Source: Pseudoips prasinana (lineage: Eukaryota > Arthropoda > Insecta > Lepidoptera > Nolidae). From it: a DNA stretch of 64,000 bases. Every line of letters begins with the position of its first letter. The stretch's first letter is position 1. The position numbers were made by a program, and so were the translations under genes. The stretch covers positions 33,082,001-33,146,000 of the forward strand of contig OX621247.1 in NCBI GenBank assembly GCA_951640165.1, in the 5' to 3' direction. The notes under the pieces were generated by a model that worked only from the letters and a program-made list of their open reading frames with translations, was not told the DNA's origin and did not search any database. This document shows, piece after piece, positions 44,076-53,610 of this stretch.

Positions 44076-44254
44076 CTAATACGATGGCCAGCGTCTGCGT
44101 AGCCTTCTTCTCCTTCTTCGCAAAAGACTTGGCCCTCAGCTTGCCAGCTCTGTTAGCCCTGAAGATCGTAAACCTGGCTGCGGACGCCGCACTCCTGAAC
44201 CGCCTCCTTGGAGTCGAGATGATCGAGCTACTGCCTAACCTGCTGAGTTTCTTT
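44076..44254 (-). CDS. Dop2R: D2-like dopamine receptor, penultimate coding exon (third intracellular loop)
   Basis: A 179 bp exon with acceptor ..TTATTCTCCAG before 44254 and donor G|GTAAG after 44076. It encodes a very basic third intracellular loop: SRLGSSSIISTPRRRFRSAA, then ARFTIFRANRAGKLRAKSFA, then KKEKKATQTLAIVL, which leads into TM6 on the next exon. The RFTI-x(4)-N-A segment and the KKE(K/R)KAT-TLAIVLG junction are hallmarks I recall from insect Dop2R. This loop is where Gi/o and arrestin bind; several Ser/Thr next to Arg could be kinase sites. Upstream exons (TM1-TM5) were not found in the remaining 19.7 kb, so the intron before this exon is long and full of transposons. Confidence 0.85.
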
Positions 44255-44769
44255 CTGGAGAATAAAGAGAAGAAACGTTGTTGAAACAGATTTTCGGCAA
44301 GATGAATTGTTGATGAAAATTTGCTGTGGCGAGAGAGTGGCGGCTGTGGGAGGAAATAATTCCTTAATTTGCATTTATTTTGATATTAATCAACATTGAT
44401 CTTTATCAAGGTTAATTGATAAATAAATTACCTCATGCATACGAATTTGAGTACTATAATTATAAAGGTAATGGCCCATTTAGTATGAAAAATATACCTA
44501 CGGCGTACAGAAATGAAATATGGGGGGAATCAAAGACAAATGATTATACTTTTCAATGGTAAGTGGTGCATCACTGTGGCTGATGGGGATCATGAAATAA
44601 AATATAACACATTGTATTATTGCACGACCGCAACAAAGATCGGGCGAGACCGAGATAGCAATATACGTGTTATTTATTACCTGACCGAACGAGTTTGCTT
44701 TATAAGTGTCACGATGATATTTTTATTTAACAAAACAATGGCAAAGTAAGTCTGCTTGTTTCATTTTCA

Positions 44770-45064
44770 AGTCTAAACTACTGAACCGGTTTTGGTTAAA
44801 TTGCTTGCCCCGTAGAGATATACATGTAAAGAATGAGTATTTATTTGTTTAATACCTTAGGAGCATAGCATAGATTAAGAAAATACATTATTTAATTATT
44901 TTTTATCTATCATGTCATGTCAAATTCCTATGAATAGACAAAAAAATTTATCTTATATACATATTAGATTTGTAGACAGACATAGTAAACTTTTTATCCC
45001 AGTGACATTTTTCCATGGGATAAAATAATTTAGAGACGGGCGAAACCGCTGGTGCAGCTAATTA
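44770..45064 (+). mobile_element. Helitron relic
   Basis: TAAACTACTGAACCGGTTTT (the usual body motif) through GACGGGCGAAACCGCTGGTGCAGCTAA, a mutated hairpin-plus-CTAG end. The start is not clear. Confidence 0.5.
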
Positions 45065-45244
45065 TTATCCAATATTGATCGGTCTACTGCAAGATCTCTC
45101 CATTGAATTATTTTTTTCTTTTTACATATAATGAACAGTGGGTTATGCCTGCATTATTTGCCATCATTTTCGTTTTTGTACAAATACATTTTTGAACCGG
45201 GTCGGATTATGGGCCATGACCTTTGATTTATGTATAATAATATT

Positions 45245-45515
45245 CGTGTAATGAGAATTGCAAAGTTAAGGTAGCAGTAGGCGGGGCACATAGCTCTTGG
45301 AGCTATGTGCCCCGAACTGAACCAAAGGCTGCTGGGGCAGGAAAGTTCTGGAGTCGCAGAAGACGCAGCGTGTGCAGCCCCTCTGACAGATGGACCGTTG
45401 ATGTCGTGAGGGTCGCTGGCAGCCGCTGGATGCGGGTAGCGTAAGACCGGCAATTGTGGAGATATTTGGGACAGGATTTTGTCCAGCATTGGATGTCTCT
45501 TGGCTGATATTGATA
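45245..45515 (+). mobile_element. RTE-type LINE 3' end with internal inverted duplication
   Basis: It has the RTE C-terminal region from the HIA-like part (GCGGGGCACATAGCTC) to GGATGTCTCTTGGCTGATAT. At 45282-45314 the coding strand turns back on itself: CGGGGCACATAGCT, 5 nt, AGCTATGTGCCCCG. The sister copy at 16753-16766 has only the first arm, so the second arm is a new inverted duplication. Confidence 0.75.
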
Positions 45516-45723
45516 CGTGTAATATGTATATTTATGTCTATCAGCGGTATCATCACTACCAAACGAAAGGACCCATTTCCTAAACCTAATTTAATCGACA
45601 TGTTGGTTGTTACAGATTTTTTAATTTGGTTCGGACACCATTTAGTCTCTAGGAGTCAGCTTATTATATACTATATATATACCCGTAAGAACAAAGTGTG
45701 TCGGACTTACAAGTTTAAATAAA

Positions 45724-46305
45724 AACCGGCCACGTGCGAGTCGGACTCGCACATGAAGAGTTCCATGGGCAGCAAGTATTTCAGTTGATTAAATGAATAC
45801 AAATTGCGGTTTATGACGTATTAAAAAAAAACTACTTACTAGATCTCGTTCAAACCAATTTTCGTTGTTAGTTTACATGGTAATGTACATCATATATTTT
45901 TTAGTTTTATCATTCTCTTATTTTAGAAGTTAGAGGGGGGGACACCCATTTTACCACTTTGGAAGTATCTCTCGCGCAAACTATTCAGTTTAGAAAAAAA
46001 TGATATTAGGAACCTCAATATCATTTTTGAAGACCTATCCATAGACACGCCACATGTATGGGTACGATGAAAAAAAATGTTTTGATTTTCAGTTCTATGT
46101 ATGGCGACCCCCCAAAATAATTGTTCTTCTTCTATTTTTCTGAAAAAATCTTAATGCGGTTCACAGAATACATCTACTTACCAAGTTTCAGTAGTACAGC
46201 TCTTATAGTTTCGGAAAAAAGTGGCTGTGACATACGGACGGACAGACAGACAGACATGACGAATCTATAAGGGTTCCGTTTTTTGCCATTTGGCTACGGA
46301 ACCCT
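45724..46305 (-). repeat. Lepidopteran GGTTCCG..GGCCGG repeat (reverse, long form)
   Basis: AACCGGCCACGTGCGAGTCG at the left and TATAAGGGTTCCGTTTTTTG, CCATTTGGCTACGGAACCCT at the right. The interior (GTGGCTGTGACATACGGACG) differs from the 25478 copy, so this is a separate subfamily. Confidence 0.65.
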
Positions 46306-46427
46306 AAAAACGCTCAGACTCCAATCTTCCCTTGCAACGCTGTCTAGTATCTCGAATCCTTGAATTGCCTCTTAACCTTGCAATCAAACAATAAAATAGT
46401 CGAAGAAAAATGAAGTACTATTTTAAC

Positions 46428-46505
46428 CGACTTTAAAAGAGGACGTTATCAATTTGACTGTATTCTTTTTGACATGTACCCTTCGAGCATTTAAAATGCT
46501 CGAAG
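46428..46505. repeat. AACCGACTT repeat and 25 bp palindrome
   Basis: TTAACCGACTTTAAAAGAGG..TTATCAATTTGACTGTATTC is a common lepidopteran repeat end. It is followed by the perfect palindrome CTTCGAGCATTT A AAATGCTCGAAG (46481-46505). Confidence 0.6.
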
Positions 46506-46570
46506 CACCAAATTTGAATAATTATTTTTTTATTTGATAATTCTTTCGGATTAATAGACTTAGTTAATTA

Positions 46571-46813
46571 GGAGGCGCTAACATCCAGTAGCTCTTACCG
46601 GATGGAATGTGATTGGCGAGGTTAAGCACCAGGGCACGCGGTCAGTATATAGATGAGTGACCGCCAAAGTGGTTTCATTACTGAGCGTCTTCGTGGTTAA
46701 GCTGTCGTGATGCTGTGGCCTGTTGTTGAGCCATGTCAGAAGCCTATTGGGCGGCTTGAAAGAATTACTAACTATTATCTAACTAAATAAACACTCTCCA
46801 TACGATGAAGTAA
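46571..46813 (+). mobile_element. 5S-rRNA-like SINE
   Basis: GGAGGCGCTAACATCCAGTA, GTGATTGGCGAGGTTAAGCA, ATAGATGAGTGACCGCCAAA and GCCATGTCAGAAGCCTATTG, with a diverged tail (CTCTCCATACGATGAAGTAA). Confidence 0.65.
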
Positions 46814-47057
46814 AATAAAGTACTCACAGTCGTGTCATTTATGTTTTATTAAGAAATACAAATCATTTTTAAGTGATTTGTAAAGTAGAAAGTTCAATTG
46901 GAATGTATGTATGTATGTGAAGCGTTTTATAAGTTATTTATTAAGTCTGATAACCAATTTCGATTATATTTATTTAATGCGATATGCTTTCTGCATGGCA
47001 GAAGTCATAAAGGAAAGTTTAAGTAGGCTTTTTAAAACAGTAATTATTTAGCTTAAT

Positions 47058-47160
47058 ATCCTGGGAAATTATTCACACAAGGCCATCTGATCCCATACTA
47101 AGCAGAGCTGTATTATGCACCAGATTAGATTTATTAATAAAATTCTCCTAATGTAAACAC
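47058..47160 (-). repeat. SINE family A tail fragment
   Basis: ATATCCTGGGAAATTATTCA, CACAAGGCCATCTGATCCCA and TACTAAGCAGAGCTG match the family tail; the head is missing. Confidence 0.65.
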
Positions 47161-47328
47161 AGGGGCACTTTCTATTCTATATTTCTTTATTTCTAGCTAT
47201 CTTAGGATCAGATGGCAGTGTTGTAGTTATCCCAAGATAGTAACTAAACTCATACAAATCGAGTAAATTAAAATAAATATATTTTTATAGACCATTCTGT
47301 CCATTGTTAACTTCTGAAGAACATAACA

Positions 47329-47622
47329 TCTATACATATAATAAAATCGTAGGAAAGTCAAAACTGTACATTGAATATTTTTTAAAAGGATACTTGGAGG
47401 GTGATCTACAAACGATATCAAAGCCAAAAATATAGTTTTTAGAATTTTGTCTGTGTGTATGTTTGTCTGTATGTATGTCCGGGCTAAATTAAAATAGTAC
47501 TGCATGGACTTACTTAAAATTTTAGATGAATACAACACACACATTATCACGCTATCACCTAAGGGGAGGAGCTTATATAATTTATAAAATTTAACGCGGG
47601 TAAAACCGCGAGGCACAGCTAG
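47329..47622 (+). mobile_element. Non-autonomous Helitron, intact ends
   Basis: A|TCTATACATATAATAAAATC start; the end has the hairpin GCGGGTAAAACCGC, then AGGCACAGCTAG|T. It is 294 bp with no transposase. The minus-strand frame that spans it is an artefact. Reference copy for those at 13131 and 14095. Confidence 0.85.
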
Positions 47623-48280
47623 TACACTATAAAGTAACTTCAGCTGACGATAACAACACAACCATAATCTTACTTTATCCCACGTCTCACCTATGAAATT
47701 AAGTACAAAGTTGAACTGATTTCTCTAAATTTCATCAGCCCTGGAAGCCAGGATTTAGGTCAGCGAGGTGCTTATTGGTAATGGTCCGACCCTTCCTGGG
47801 ACTTAAGATTGTGAAGGGACAGTTTGGGGATTGTTCAGTTATGGGTGTCATTAAGTCAGCTATTTGTCGCAGTTGGATATGAAGATTTGTTATTATAGGA
47901 GTCTGTTTATATTGGCTGTGCCATGAGAAAGTTCCAGGTGGGTAGAACGTTGAAAGCTATTGGATAAGTGTTGATCGTATTATGGTTTGCGTATGAAAAA
48001 TTTGGATTAATTGGAAAATTCGAATTTTGACTATCTAATTGAATGAGCTTTAACATTATTTAATGACAGTAAATTATGTATTAAATCCTTTTTAATTGCG
48101 CAAATAACTCTGTCTGTCGCAGTTTCCAAATGAAATTTTTCTCAGGCTCTAAAAAGGGCATAGGCTAATTTTTAATTCGGAAAACTGATTTTAAGGGGAT
48201 TAAAGATGGGATGAAAAGTTGAATGGACGTATCGTAATTTTTAGAGCTTGAAACTAATTTTTTAGGCTTAAATTTTAGTG

Positions 48281-48381
48281 TCGATATAAATTAATATGAT
48301 GTTTAAAGTTCGCTAAAGTTTTACCCTAAGGAGTGTAAACACTCTTTAGGGTAAAACTTTAGCAAAGTATTAATTTATATC
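48281..48381. repeat. Nested hairpin
   Basis: GCTAAAGTTTTACCCTAA..GAGTG pairs with CACTCTTTAGGGTAAAACTTTAGC around AAA, and an outer pair GATATAAATTAATA / TATTAATTTATATC extends it. About 40 paired bases per arm with small interruptions. Confidence 0.8.
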
Positions 48382-48549
48382 CAGTGAAGCAACTAAACTT
48401 AGTATAACATTAGTATAACAATAGGGAATTTGGGATGAAAGTTTGTATGGAAACATGTAAGGTTTATGTGAATGATTTATACAATTGCGACAAGGGACAA
48501 ATAAAATCAAATTATATTACAGATATTCTGATGTAACATATACGGAGTC

Positions 48550-48592
48550 ATTACAAAATGTGCGGACGAAGTCGCGGGCACAGCCAGTTTAA
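48550..48592 (+). repeat. Helitron 3' end fragment
   Basis: GTGCGGACGAAGTCGCGGGC then ACAGCCAGTT, the end of the 12549-type Helitron with CTAG changed to CCAG. Confidence 0.5.
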
Positions 48593-49092
48593 TATAAAAG
48601 TTATGTATGACTTTTAATAATAAATATTTTATAGTAATCACACATTTATTATTATCAAATTGTTTTATTTTCGTGCCGGCAATGATAATGAACAATACAA
48701 AAAACTAAAAAAAAATCTACATACCTATATAGAATTTTTTATTTTGTATATACTGCTGTAAAAAAGTGCATGGACCGAAATCGCTCAACTGTCGCCTGCT
48801 TTCCTCATGGCCGCGTTTGCACTCAAATGGCGTAAACATGTTTGTTACCTACCTAGCAGTTTATGGGGACCACATATCATGTGCTACTTTGCGTAAATGA
48901 AGGTTTACAATTTATGATACGTCGTCAGGAATGGGTCTATGGGGGCAAGAGTTTCCTCATTGTAGGAATATTTCAGGTAGAAAGGTTGTTATGTGTTCTG
49001 ATTTGTCATAGATACATAATTTTTGTTAGTGGGAAATGCTCGCTGCTAATAGAATAGAAGGGTCGTAAGATTTGTGATGCAAAAATAACTGT

Positions 49093-49538
49093 TGGCGTGG
49101 TTGGCAAATGCTTGCATTTCACGTCGCAGGTCGTGGTTTCGATTCCCTCCCAGGACAGATATTTGTGTGCATGAACATGTCTGTTTGTTCTGAGTCTGGG
49201 TGTAATCTATATATATAAAAATCAATGCCACTTTTCGTTGTAATGTTATAACTCAACAACGCCTTTACCGATTTGGCAAATTTTGGTCTTGAATTATTCG
49301 TGGAAGTCCAGGGAAGGTTAGTACGTAGTGAAAATTAAAAAAAAGTCTTGAAAAAGTGTAAAATCAACATCTATCTATACTCCCATATACAAACAATTTG
49401 TACTAATACTTAAAAGCGTAGCGAAGCACGTACCGGGCCGCTAGTTATCTATATAAGTATGTAGTATATCAGTTATCTGGTTTCCATAATACTAGCTTTG
49501 CTTAGTTTGGGATCAGATGGCCGTGTGTAAATAGTCTC
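49093..49538 (+). mobile_element. SINE family A split by a Helitron
   Basis: Head TTGGCGTGGTTGGCAAATGC with reduced B-box GGTTTCGATTCCC runs to GGGTGTAA at 49205. It resumes at 49445 with TTATCTATATAAGTATG and the tail block to GGGATCAGATGGCCGTGTG. Removing the insert gives GTGTAATTATCTATATAAG, the exact sequence of the copy at 7422-7640. Confidence 0.9.
49206..49444 (+). mobile_element. Non-autonomous Helitron inserted in a SINE
   Basis: TCTATATATATAAAAATCAA start and AGCACGTACCGGGCCGCTAG end, 239 bp. No target duplication; it sits between A and T. The body (TTATAACTCAACAACGCCTT, GGAAGTCCAGGGAAGG) differs from the other families here. Confidence 0.9.
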
Positions 49539-49634
49539 CCAGGATATTATTATTATTATTTGTGATGCAGCCTGGTTTCTGAACCAGGCTGCATCACAAA
49601 TAATAATAATAATATCCTGGGAGACTATTTACAC
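49525..49634. repeat. Perfect 53 bp palindrome with 4 nt loop
   Basis: 49525-49577 and 49582-49634 are exact reverse complements around TCTG. The left arm is the end of the SINE (GTGTAAATAGTCTCCCAGGA, TATTATTATTATTATT) plus TGTGATGCAGCCTGGTT. As RNA this would be a 53 bp uninterrupted hairpin. Confidence 0.97.
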
Positions 49635-50068
49635 CTAGTACTTGCTGATAAGAGACAAAGGCAACACGAACTTCTTTTGTTAGCCCGGTGTGGTATGTCG
49701 CTCTCGTATCGGTTTGTTTAGCCCCCGGAAGAAGTCTCTTGCGGACATTGCTCTGCAAATGGTCTGCAGTAGACGCAAAGACGCTATAGTAGAAGGCAGG
49801 GAATGGGGCTAGATTTACACTTTCGTGCCTTAGAGTACGAACCAACGCTGTCAACTATCGCTGCATCTTTAGTAAGACTACTCCTCTCTCTTCTACTCTT
49901 TGATTACCACTTCTGAACAGAACAAATCCCGGTGTGCGTATTTTAAGCCGTTGTAGTAGTTTCATAGTTCAATGTGTGCTCCATTCTCTTCACACGAGCT
50001 ATATGAGAGCGAGATGTAATGATATTAAGATGAATTTAGTTGTGTAAAAGACTGAATTGCCAACACTC
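49635..50068. other. Unassigned sequence
   Basis: On the minus strand 49646-49854 is open (RKRLLPGAKQTDTRATYHTG, LTKEVRVAFVSYQQVLG), but no domain is recognised. Possibly part of an old transposon gene. Confidence 0.3.
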
Positions 50069-50219
50069 TTAGTGCGTTTTCACATTATCCGATCCGATAT
50101 CGGTGTCGGACTACGATAGCCGACATCCGATAGCCGACACCATGTGCTATTTTCACATTTTCCAACAAAATCGTTCCGATACGGCCATTTGCTCGATAGC
50201 TTAGTGCGGGCAGGTCATC

Positions 50220-50432
50220 ATGGCAGACTATAATAGAAAACTCTATTTGTTGTATCTATTATATTTGAGACGTAAAAAATATTTGTCCACAGACAGTATT
50301 GGATACATCCCATTGTGGAAGCTAGATATTCAGAGGGACAATTTTATACTCTTTTTATCAAGCAACAAAACGCACCTACGTCCGATGTTGCCGCCAGCAT
50401 ATCGGTGTCGGCTCCGATATCCGATATCGGTT
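50220..50432 (+). pseudogene. N-terminal fragment of a Harbinger-type protein
   Basis: From ATG 50220 the frame reads MADYNRKLYLLYLLYLRRKK, then SIGYIPLWKLDIQRDNF, until the Ty3 insertion. A short leucine-rich start, a basic RRKK, then a YxPLWK-like turn resembles the beginning of HARBI1-type nucleases (RRR-x-WVHPL in others). The DDE catalytic region is absent, so this is a non-autonomous derivative. The assignment rests mainly on the surrounding element. Confidence 0.35.
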
Positions 50433-50436
50433 AGGA

Positions 50437-50570
50437 TGTAGTATGTAAGTTAGACATAAGTATGTATCACCCTTTCCTATTAATATAAAGCATGTTTACT
50501 TATTAATAAAGAGTTAGTTATTATCCAGCAGTCAGAGCGTTTCATTGATATATCATCGCCCAACCTTACA
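50437..50570 (+). repeat. 5' LTR, 134 bp
   Basis: It starts TGTAGTATGTAAGTTAGAC and ends CGCCCAACCTTACA (TG..CA). It contains AATATAAAGCATG and AATAAAGAGTT, candidate TATA and polyadenylation signals. It differs from the 3' LTR at one base (CAGAGCG against CAGACCG). Confidence 0.95.
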
Positions 50571-50583
50571 TGGCGACCCTGCC
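50571..50583 (+). promoter_or_regulatory. tRNA primer binding site
   Basis: TGGCGACCCTGCC directly follows the LTR. TGGCGACC complements the 3' end of arginine-type tRNAs (..GGTCGCCA), as in the 412/mdg1 group; the primer identity is inferred. Confidence 0.65.
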
Positions 50584-50697
50584 ATGTTTGGTATTTGAGG
50601 CATCGGGTCGCACTTCGGTCATCATGTGGACATTTTACGAATTTGGTTCTGAGACTACATTACGTGATTAAAGACTCATTTTTTTTTATCTTCAAAA

Positions 50698-51048
50698 ATG
50701 TGCAATTCTAATACACCAAAAAGAGAAGATGTTATCATCAATCAAAATGGCATTGGGACTTCTAATTCGGCCAGTTCTGAACAACTACAATTTCATCTAT
50801 CGGCGATCAGCATAGTTATGATGATAATCCTTGGCTTGCTGTTGATATTGGCAATTTATTTTGCTTACAAATGTTACAAAAATTGCCATGAGGCATGGAT
50901 CGATGAAAGAATCATTCGCCAATCTTTGAGGAGAACATTTACCCGGCGCGGGCGTCGAGGAGCTTCAGATGTAACCAGATGTTCAACGTGTGCCAGAACA
51001 AAGCCTACCCAGTGCATGGACGATTTCGAGCTAAAACCGAGTGGATAA
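50698..51048 (+). CDS. Small single-pass membrane protein encoded before gag
   Basis: An intact 116-codon frame with a normal ATG, inside the retrotransposon between primer site and gag, a place where most Ty3 elements have only leader sequence. It has a hydrophilic N-terminus (about 34 residues, Asn/Ser-rich), one strong transmembrane helix at about residues 35-56 (AISIVMMIILGLLLILAIYF), then YKCYKNCHEAW, a basic patch RRTFTRRGRRG (about 78-88), and a Cys cluster at 95, 98 and 106 (CSTC..C). Charge distribution suggests N-out/C-in topology. I do not recognise the family. Candidate roles are membrane targeting of Gag, a pore-forming helper, or a captured host gene; none is shown. It ends 176 bp before the gag start in a different frame, so it would need its own translation mechanism or a spliced RNA. 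Confidence 0.6.
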   Translation: MCNSNTPKREDVIINQNGIGTSNSASSEQLQFHLSAISIVMMIILGLLLILAIYFAYKCYKNCHEAWIDERIIRQSLRRTFTRRGRRGASDVTRCSTCARTKPTQCMDDFELKPSG

Positions 51049-51224
51049 GAACTGAGAGCTGTAATAAGTGCCACTAAGTGTTAAAAAGTGTGTACAAAAT
51101 TTGTGTTTTGCTGTGCGCATAAACGTAACTCAACGAGGAACGTACGTCTCCCAATGGTAACCGATTTATGTAACTTTTATTTGTATGTTAAGTATATTAT
51201 CCTTTTTAGTTAAGATGACATATT

Positions 51225-52475
51225 ATGGCCCAAGAACTTAGCAATGTATATGAGAAGTTAAGAGTAATTAAAGAGAATTTAACTAAGTTGAGTTATGACA
51301 AAAGAACGCCTGAACGATTAAAAGAAAAGTTCAATGAGGCAACTGTTGCGTATAATAGTTACACCGTTTTATTTTCAAGTTTAAAAAATCAAATAGAAAA
51401 GAAAGAATTAAGTGCCGAAAGTTTGTCATTAATTAAATCTTATAGTGATAGGATTAAAGAATTATATTTAGAGATTAAGGAATTTTGTCATAAATCACAT
51501 GTACGTGTATCTGATAAGTCTAGTAGCGAAACATTTGGTATGACAACAAATAACGGAAAGGACTCCAAAATGGAATTTAATTTAAAAACAGCTTTAAGTT
51601 TGTTACCAGTCATGAACGATGAATCATCAACGAGACAATTAATTGACGGAATTGACTATTATAGTTCTATTTTGAATGGTCAACAATGTAAATTAAATTT
51701 GATAAACTTTGTTTTAAAGAGTCGTCTTTCTCAATCCGCGAAGTTGAAACTTAATACTAGTTATACAACCGTAGATGCATTATTAGCTGATATGCGTACG
51801 ATTCTTTTACCTAAAAAGAGTTCCGTAGCTTTACAAAATAAACTACAATCTGTTCGGCAAGATGGAAAATCAATTGATGATTACGGCAAAGAATTGACCG
51901 AAATATTCATGGATCTGACTATCGCGCAAGCCGACGGTAATACGCAGAATTTAAAAATTTTACAGCCCTTAAATGAAAAGCAAGCGATCAAACGTTTTGC
52001 CGACGGGTTGCGCAATAGGCGTCTTAGCACTATAATAGCTGCACGAAATTTTGACTCATTGAAGGACGCGGTACAGGCAGCGGTAGATGAGGAAATTGCG
52101 TTGCCGTCTCAGTCTGGAGATATTTTAACGTATAATAAAAAGCGTAACAACTATCATAAACCTACGTATTACAGAGGTAAATTTAATGCTGGGACTACTC
52201 GCCAGTTTCGAGGTGCTTCTACATATAATAACTTTAGCAGACCAACCATGCACCGTGGTGCTACGTTCTACCGAGGCCGTGGTCGTGCCTTCGAGAATCA
52301 AGTACGAGGTCCGTCAACATCGTACCGAGGTAAGTACTCGAACTATAATAATAGGTACAATAATAATTATAGGGGTCATCGAGGGACACGTCAATATCCA
52401 AATATTCGTGTATTGAACGATGAACCCACTAATGACAATTCGCCTGTGGAACAAAGCAAATTTTTTCGTGAATAA
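51225..52475 (+). CDS. gag: Gag of the Ty3/gypsy element
   Basis: A 416-residue capsid/nucleocapsid polyprotein that packages element RNA in cytoplasmic particles. It has a helical, Lys/Glu-rich N-terminus (residues 1-100), then a capsid-like part with LKTALSLLPVMNDESSTRQL and the retrotransposon-gag style block FADGLRNRRLSTIIAARNF. The C-terminus has no CCHC zinc knuckle; instead it has an Arg/Gly/Tyr/Asn-rich tail (YRGKFN, FYRGRGRAF, YNNNYRGHRG; about 305-405) that could bind RNA. The start at 51225 is the first ATG of the frame. The pol frame overlaps the last 56 nt and lies +1 relative to gag, so pol would need a +1 (or -2) frameshift or re-initiation at 52420. Confidence 0.9.
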   Translation: MAQELSNVYEKLRVIKENLTKLSYDKRTPERLKEKFNEATVAYNSYTVLFSSLKNQIEKKELSAESLSLIKSYSDRIKELYLEIKEFCHKSHVRVSDKSSSETFGMTTNNGKDSKMEFNLKTALSLLPVMNDESSTRQLIDGIDYYSSILNGQQCKLNLINFVLKSRLSQSAKLKLNTSYTTVDALLADMRTILLPKKSSVALQNKLQSVRQDGKSIDDYGKELTEIFMDLTIAQADGNTQNLKILQPLNEKQAIKRFADGLRNRRLSTIIAARNFDSLKDAVQAAVDEEIALPSQSGDILTYNKKRNNYHKPTYYRGKFNAGTTRQFRGASTYNNFSRPTMHRGATFYRGRGRAFENQVRGPSTSYRGKYSNYNNRYNNNYRGHRGTRQYPNIRVLNDEPTNDNSPVEQSKFFRE

Positions 52476-53466
52476 TGATTTCATTTGTGCAAACGATAGT
52501 ACTTGTTGCATTGATTTATATGTAGATAAATATAACTATTCATTTCTAATAGACACCGGCGCAACCATCTGTGCTATTAAATATAAACATGTTGTTGGAT
52601 TAAACATTCCACTCCATACAGAGACCATTACAATAAACGGAATAGGCGGTTCAATAGAAGCAATCGGATACGTTTATTTAACACTTAGTAACTGTTATGA
52701 TCCGCCAGGTCATTCATTCGAACATAAGTTTTATGTTTTTAATTCCTTGCCATGTAAGGCACATGCTATTTTAGGACAAGATTTTCTTTCCAAATTTAAT
52801 GCTATTTTAAATCTTAATTGTTCTACTTTGACACTAAATAATAACATTATTTTACCTTTAAGATCGAGTTCCCATTGTTTTATTTTACCGCCAAGATCAG
52901 AATCGATACATTATATACAAACTACGTTTACAGAAGAATGTCTAGTTTGTTCCTCGGAATTACAGGAGGAAGTATTTCTGGCTAGTACGTTAGTAAAGCC
53001 TACAAATGGCTTGATACCTATTTTGGTTTTAAATACAAGCGACAAGGAGGTTTCCCTTGACAATATTCAACCGACCATACAGAATGTTAGCGAATATAAT
53101 GTGTGTAGTTTTAATCAATGTAAAATTGTCAATTCGAATCGTGTAAAAAAATTATTTAGCTTATTAAATTTAAAACATTTGAATGCTGAAGAGCAAGTAA
53201 CTATTGAAAACATATGTGCAAAATTTTCAGATGTATTTTTATTACCAGGAGACCAGTTAACCACAACAAACATTTATAAACACCAAATTAATTTAAAACC
53301 TAATACTCAGCCTGTATTTAGTAAACCCTATAGAATTCCATATTCCCAAAAACGTGAAGTAAATGATCAGATTAGTGATATGTTACGAGAAGGCATAATT
53401 GAGCCATGCCAGTCTGAATGGTCTAGCCCATTGTTACTGGTTCCGAAAAAAATAAGAATAGAATAA
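52420..53466 (+). pseudogene. pol: Pol part 1: protease and start of reverse transcriptase
   Basis: Retroviral-type aspartic protease: SFLIDTGATICAIKY with the catalytic DTGA at about residues 45-48 and the second signature AHAILGQDFLSKF at about 115. After a linker, the RT begins with QPVFSKPYRIPYSQ and REGIIEPCQSEWSSPLLLVP. The natural frame is cut right after VPKK by an inserted LINE tail that supplies the stop at 53464-53466. The protease folds as a homodimer and cuts Gag and Pol. Everything after the insert is in other frames, so this copy cannot make a full Pol. Confidence 0.9.
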
Positions 53467-53610
53467 GAATAAGAATAATTTATTTCCCACAAAAAAGTGC
53501 ACAATTTACACATAAATTACAGCATTTAAATGGTGACAAAAAATAGAATTGAACTCTGGTACCCATGATAAGATTTAACTTGATAGATAGGCAGATAGTT
53601 TAGGCAATAG
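53453..53610 (-). mobile_element. LINE 3'-tail insertion in pol
   Basis: It starts with AATAAGAATAGAATAAGAAT repeats, the reverse of an (ATTCTT)n tail, then AATTTATTTCCCAC. It interrupts the RT between VPKK and KWRLVIDYRK. It is a short, 5'-truncated retroposition of a LINE whose tail resembles the element at 1640-3720. A target duplication is not clear. Confidence 0.75.

Noticed and set aside
47227..47661. 144-codon minus-strand frame
   Set aside because: It overlaps the non-autonomous Helitron at 47329-47622 and has no domain.
50874..51074. Minus-strand frame opposite the small membrane-protein gene
   Set aside because: It is an antisense shadow; the sense frame has ATG context and a clear transmembrane helix.
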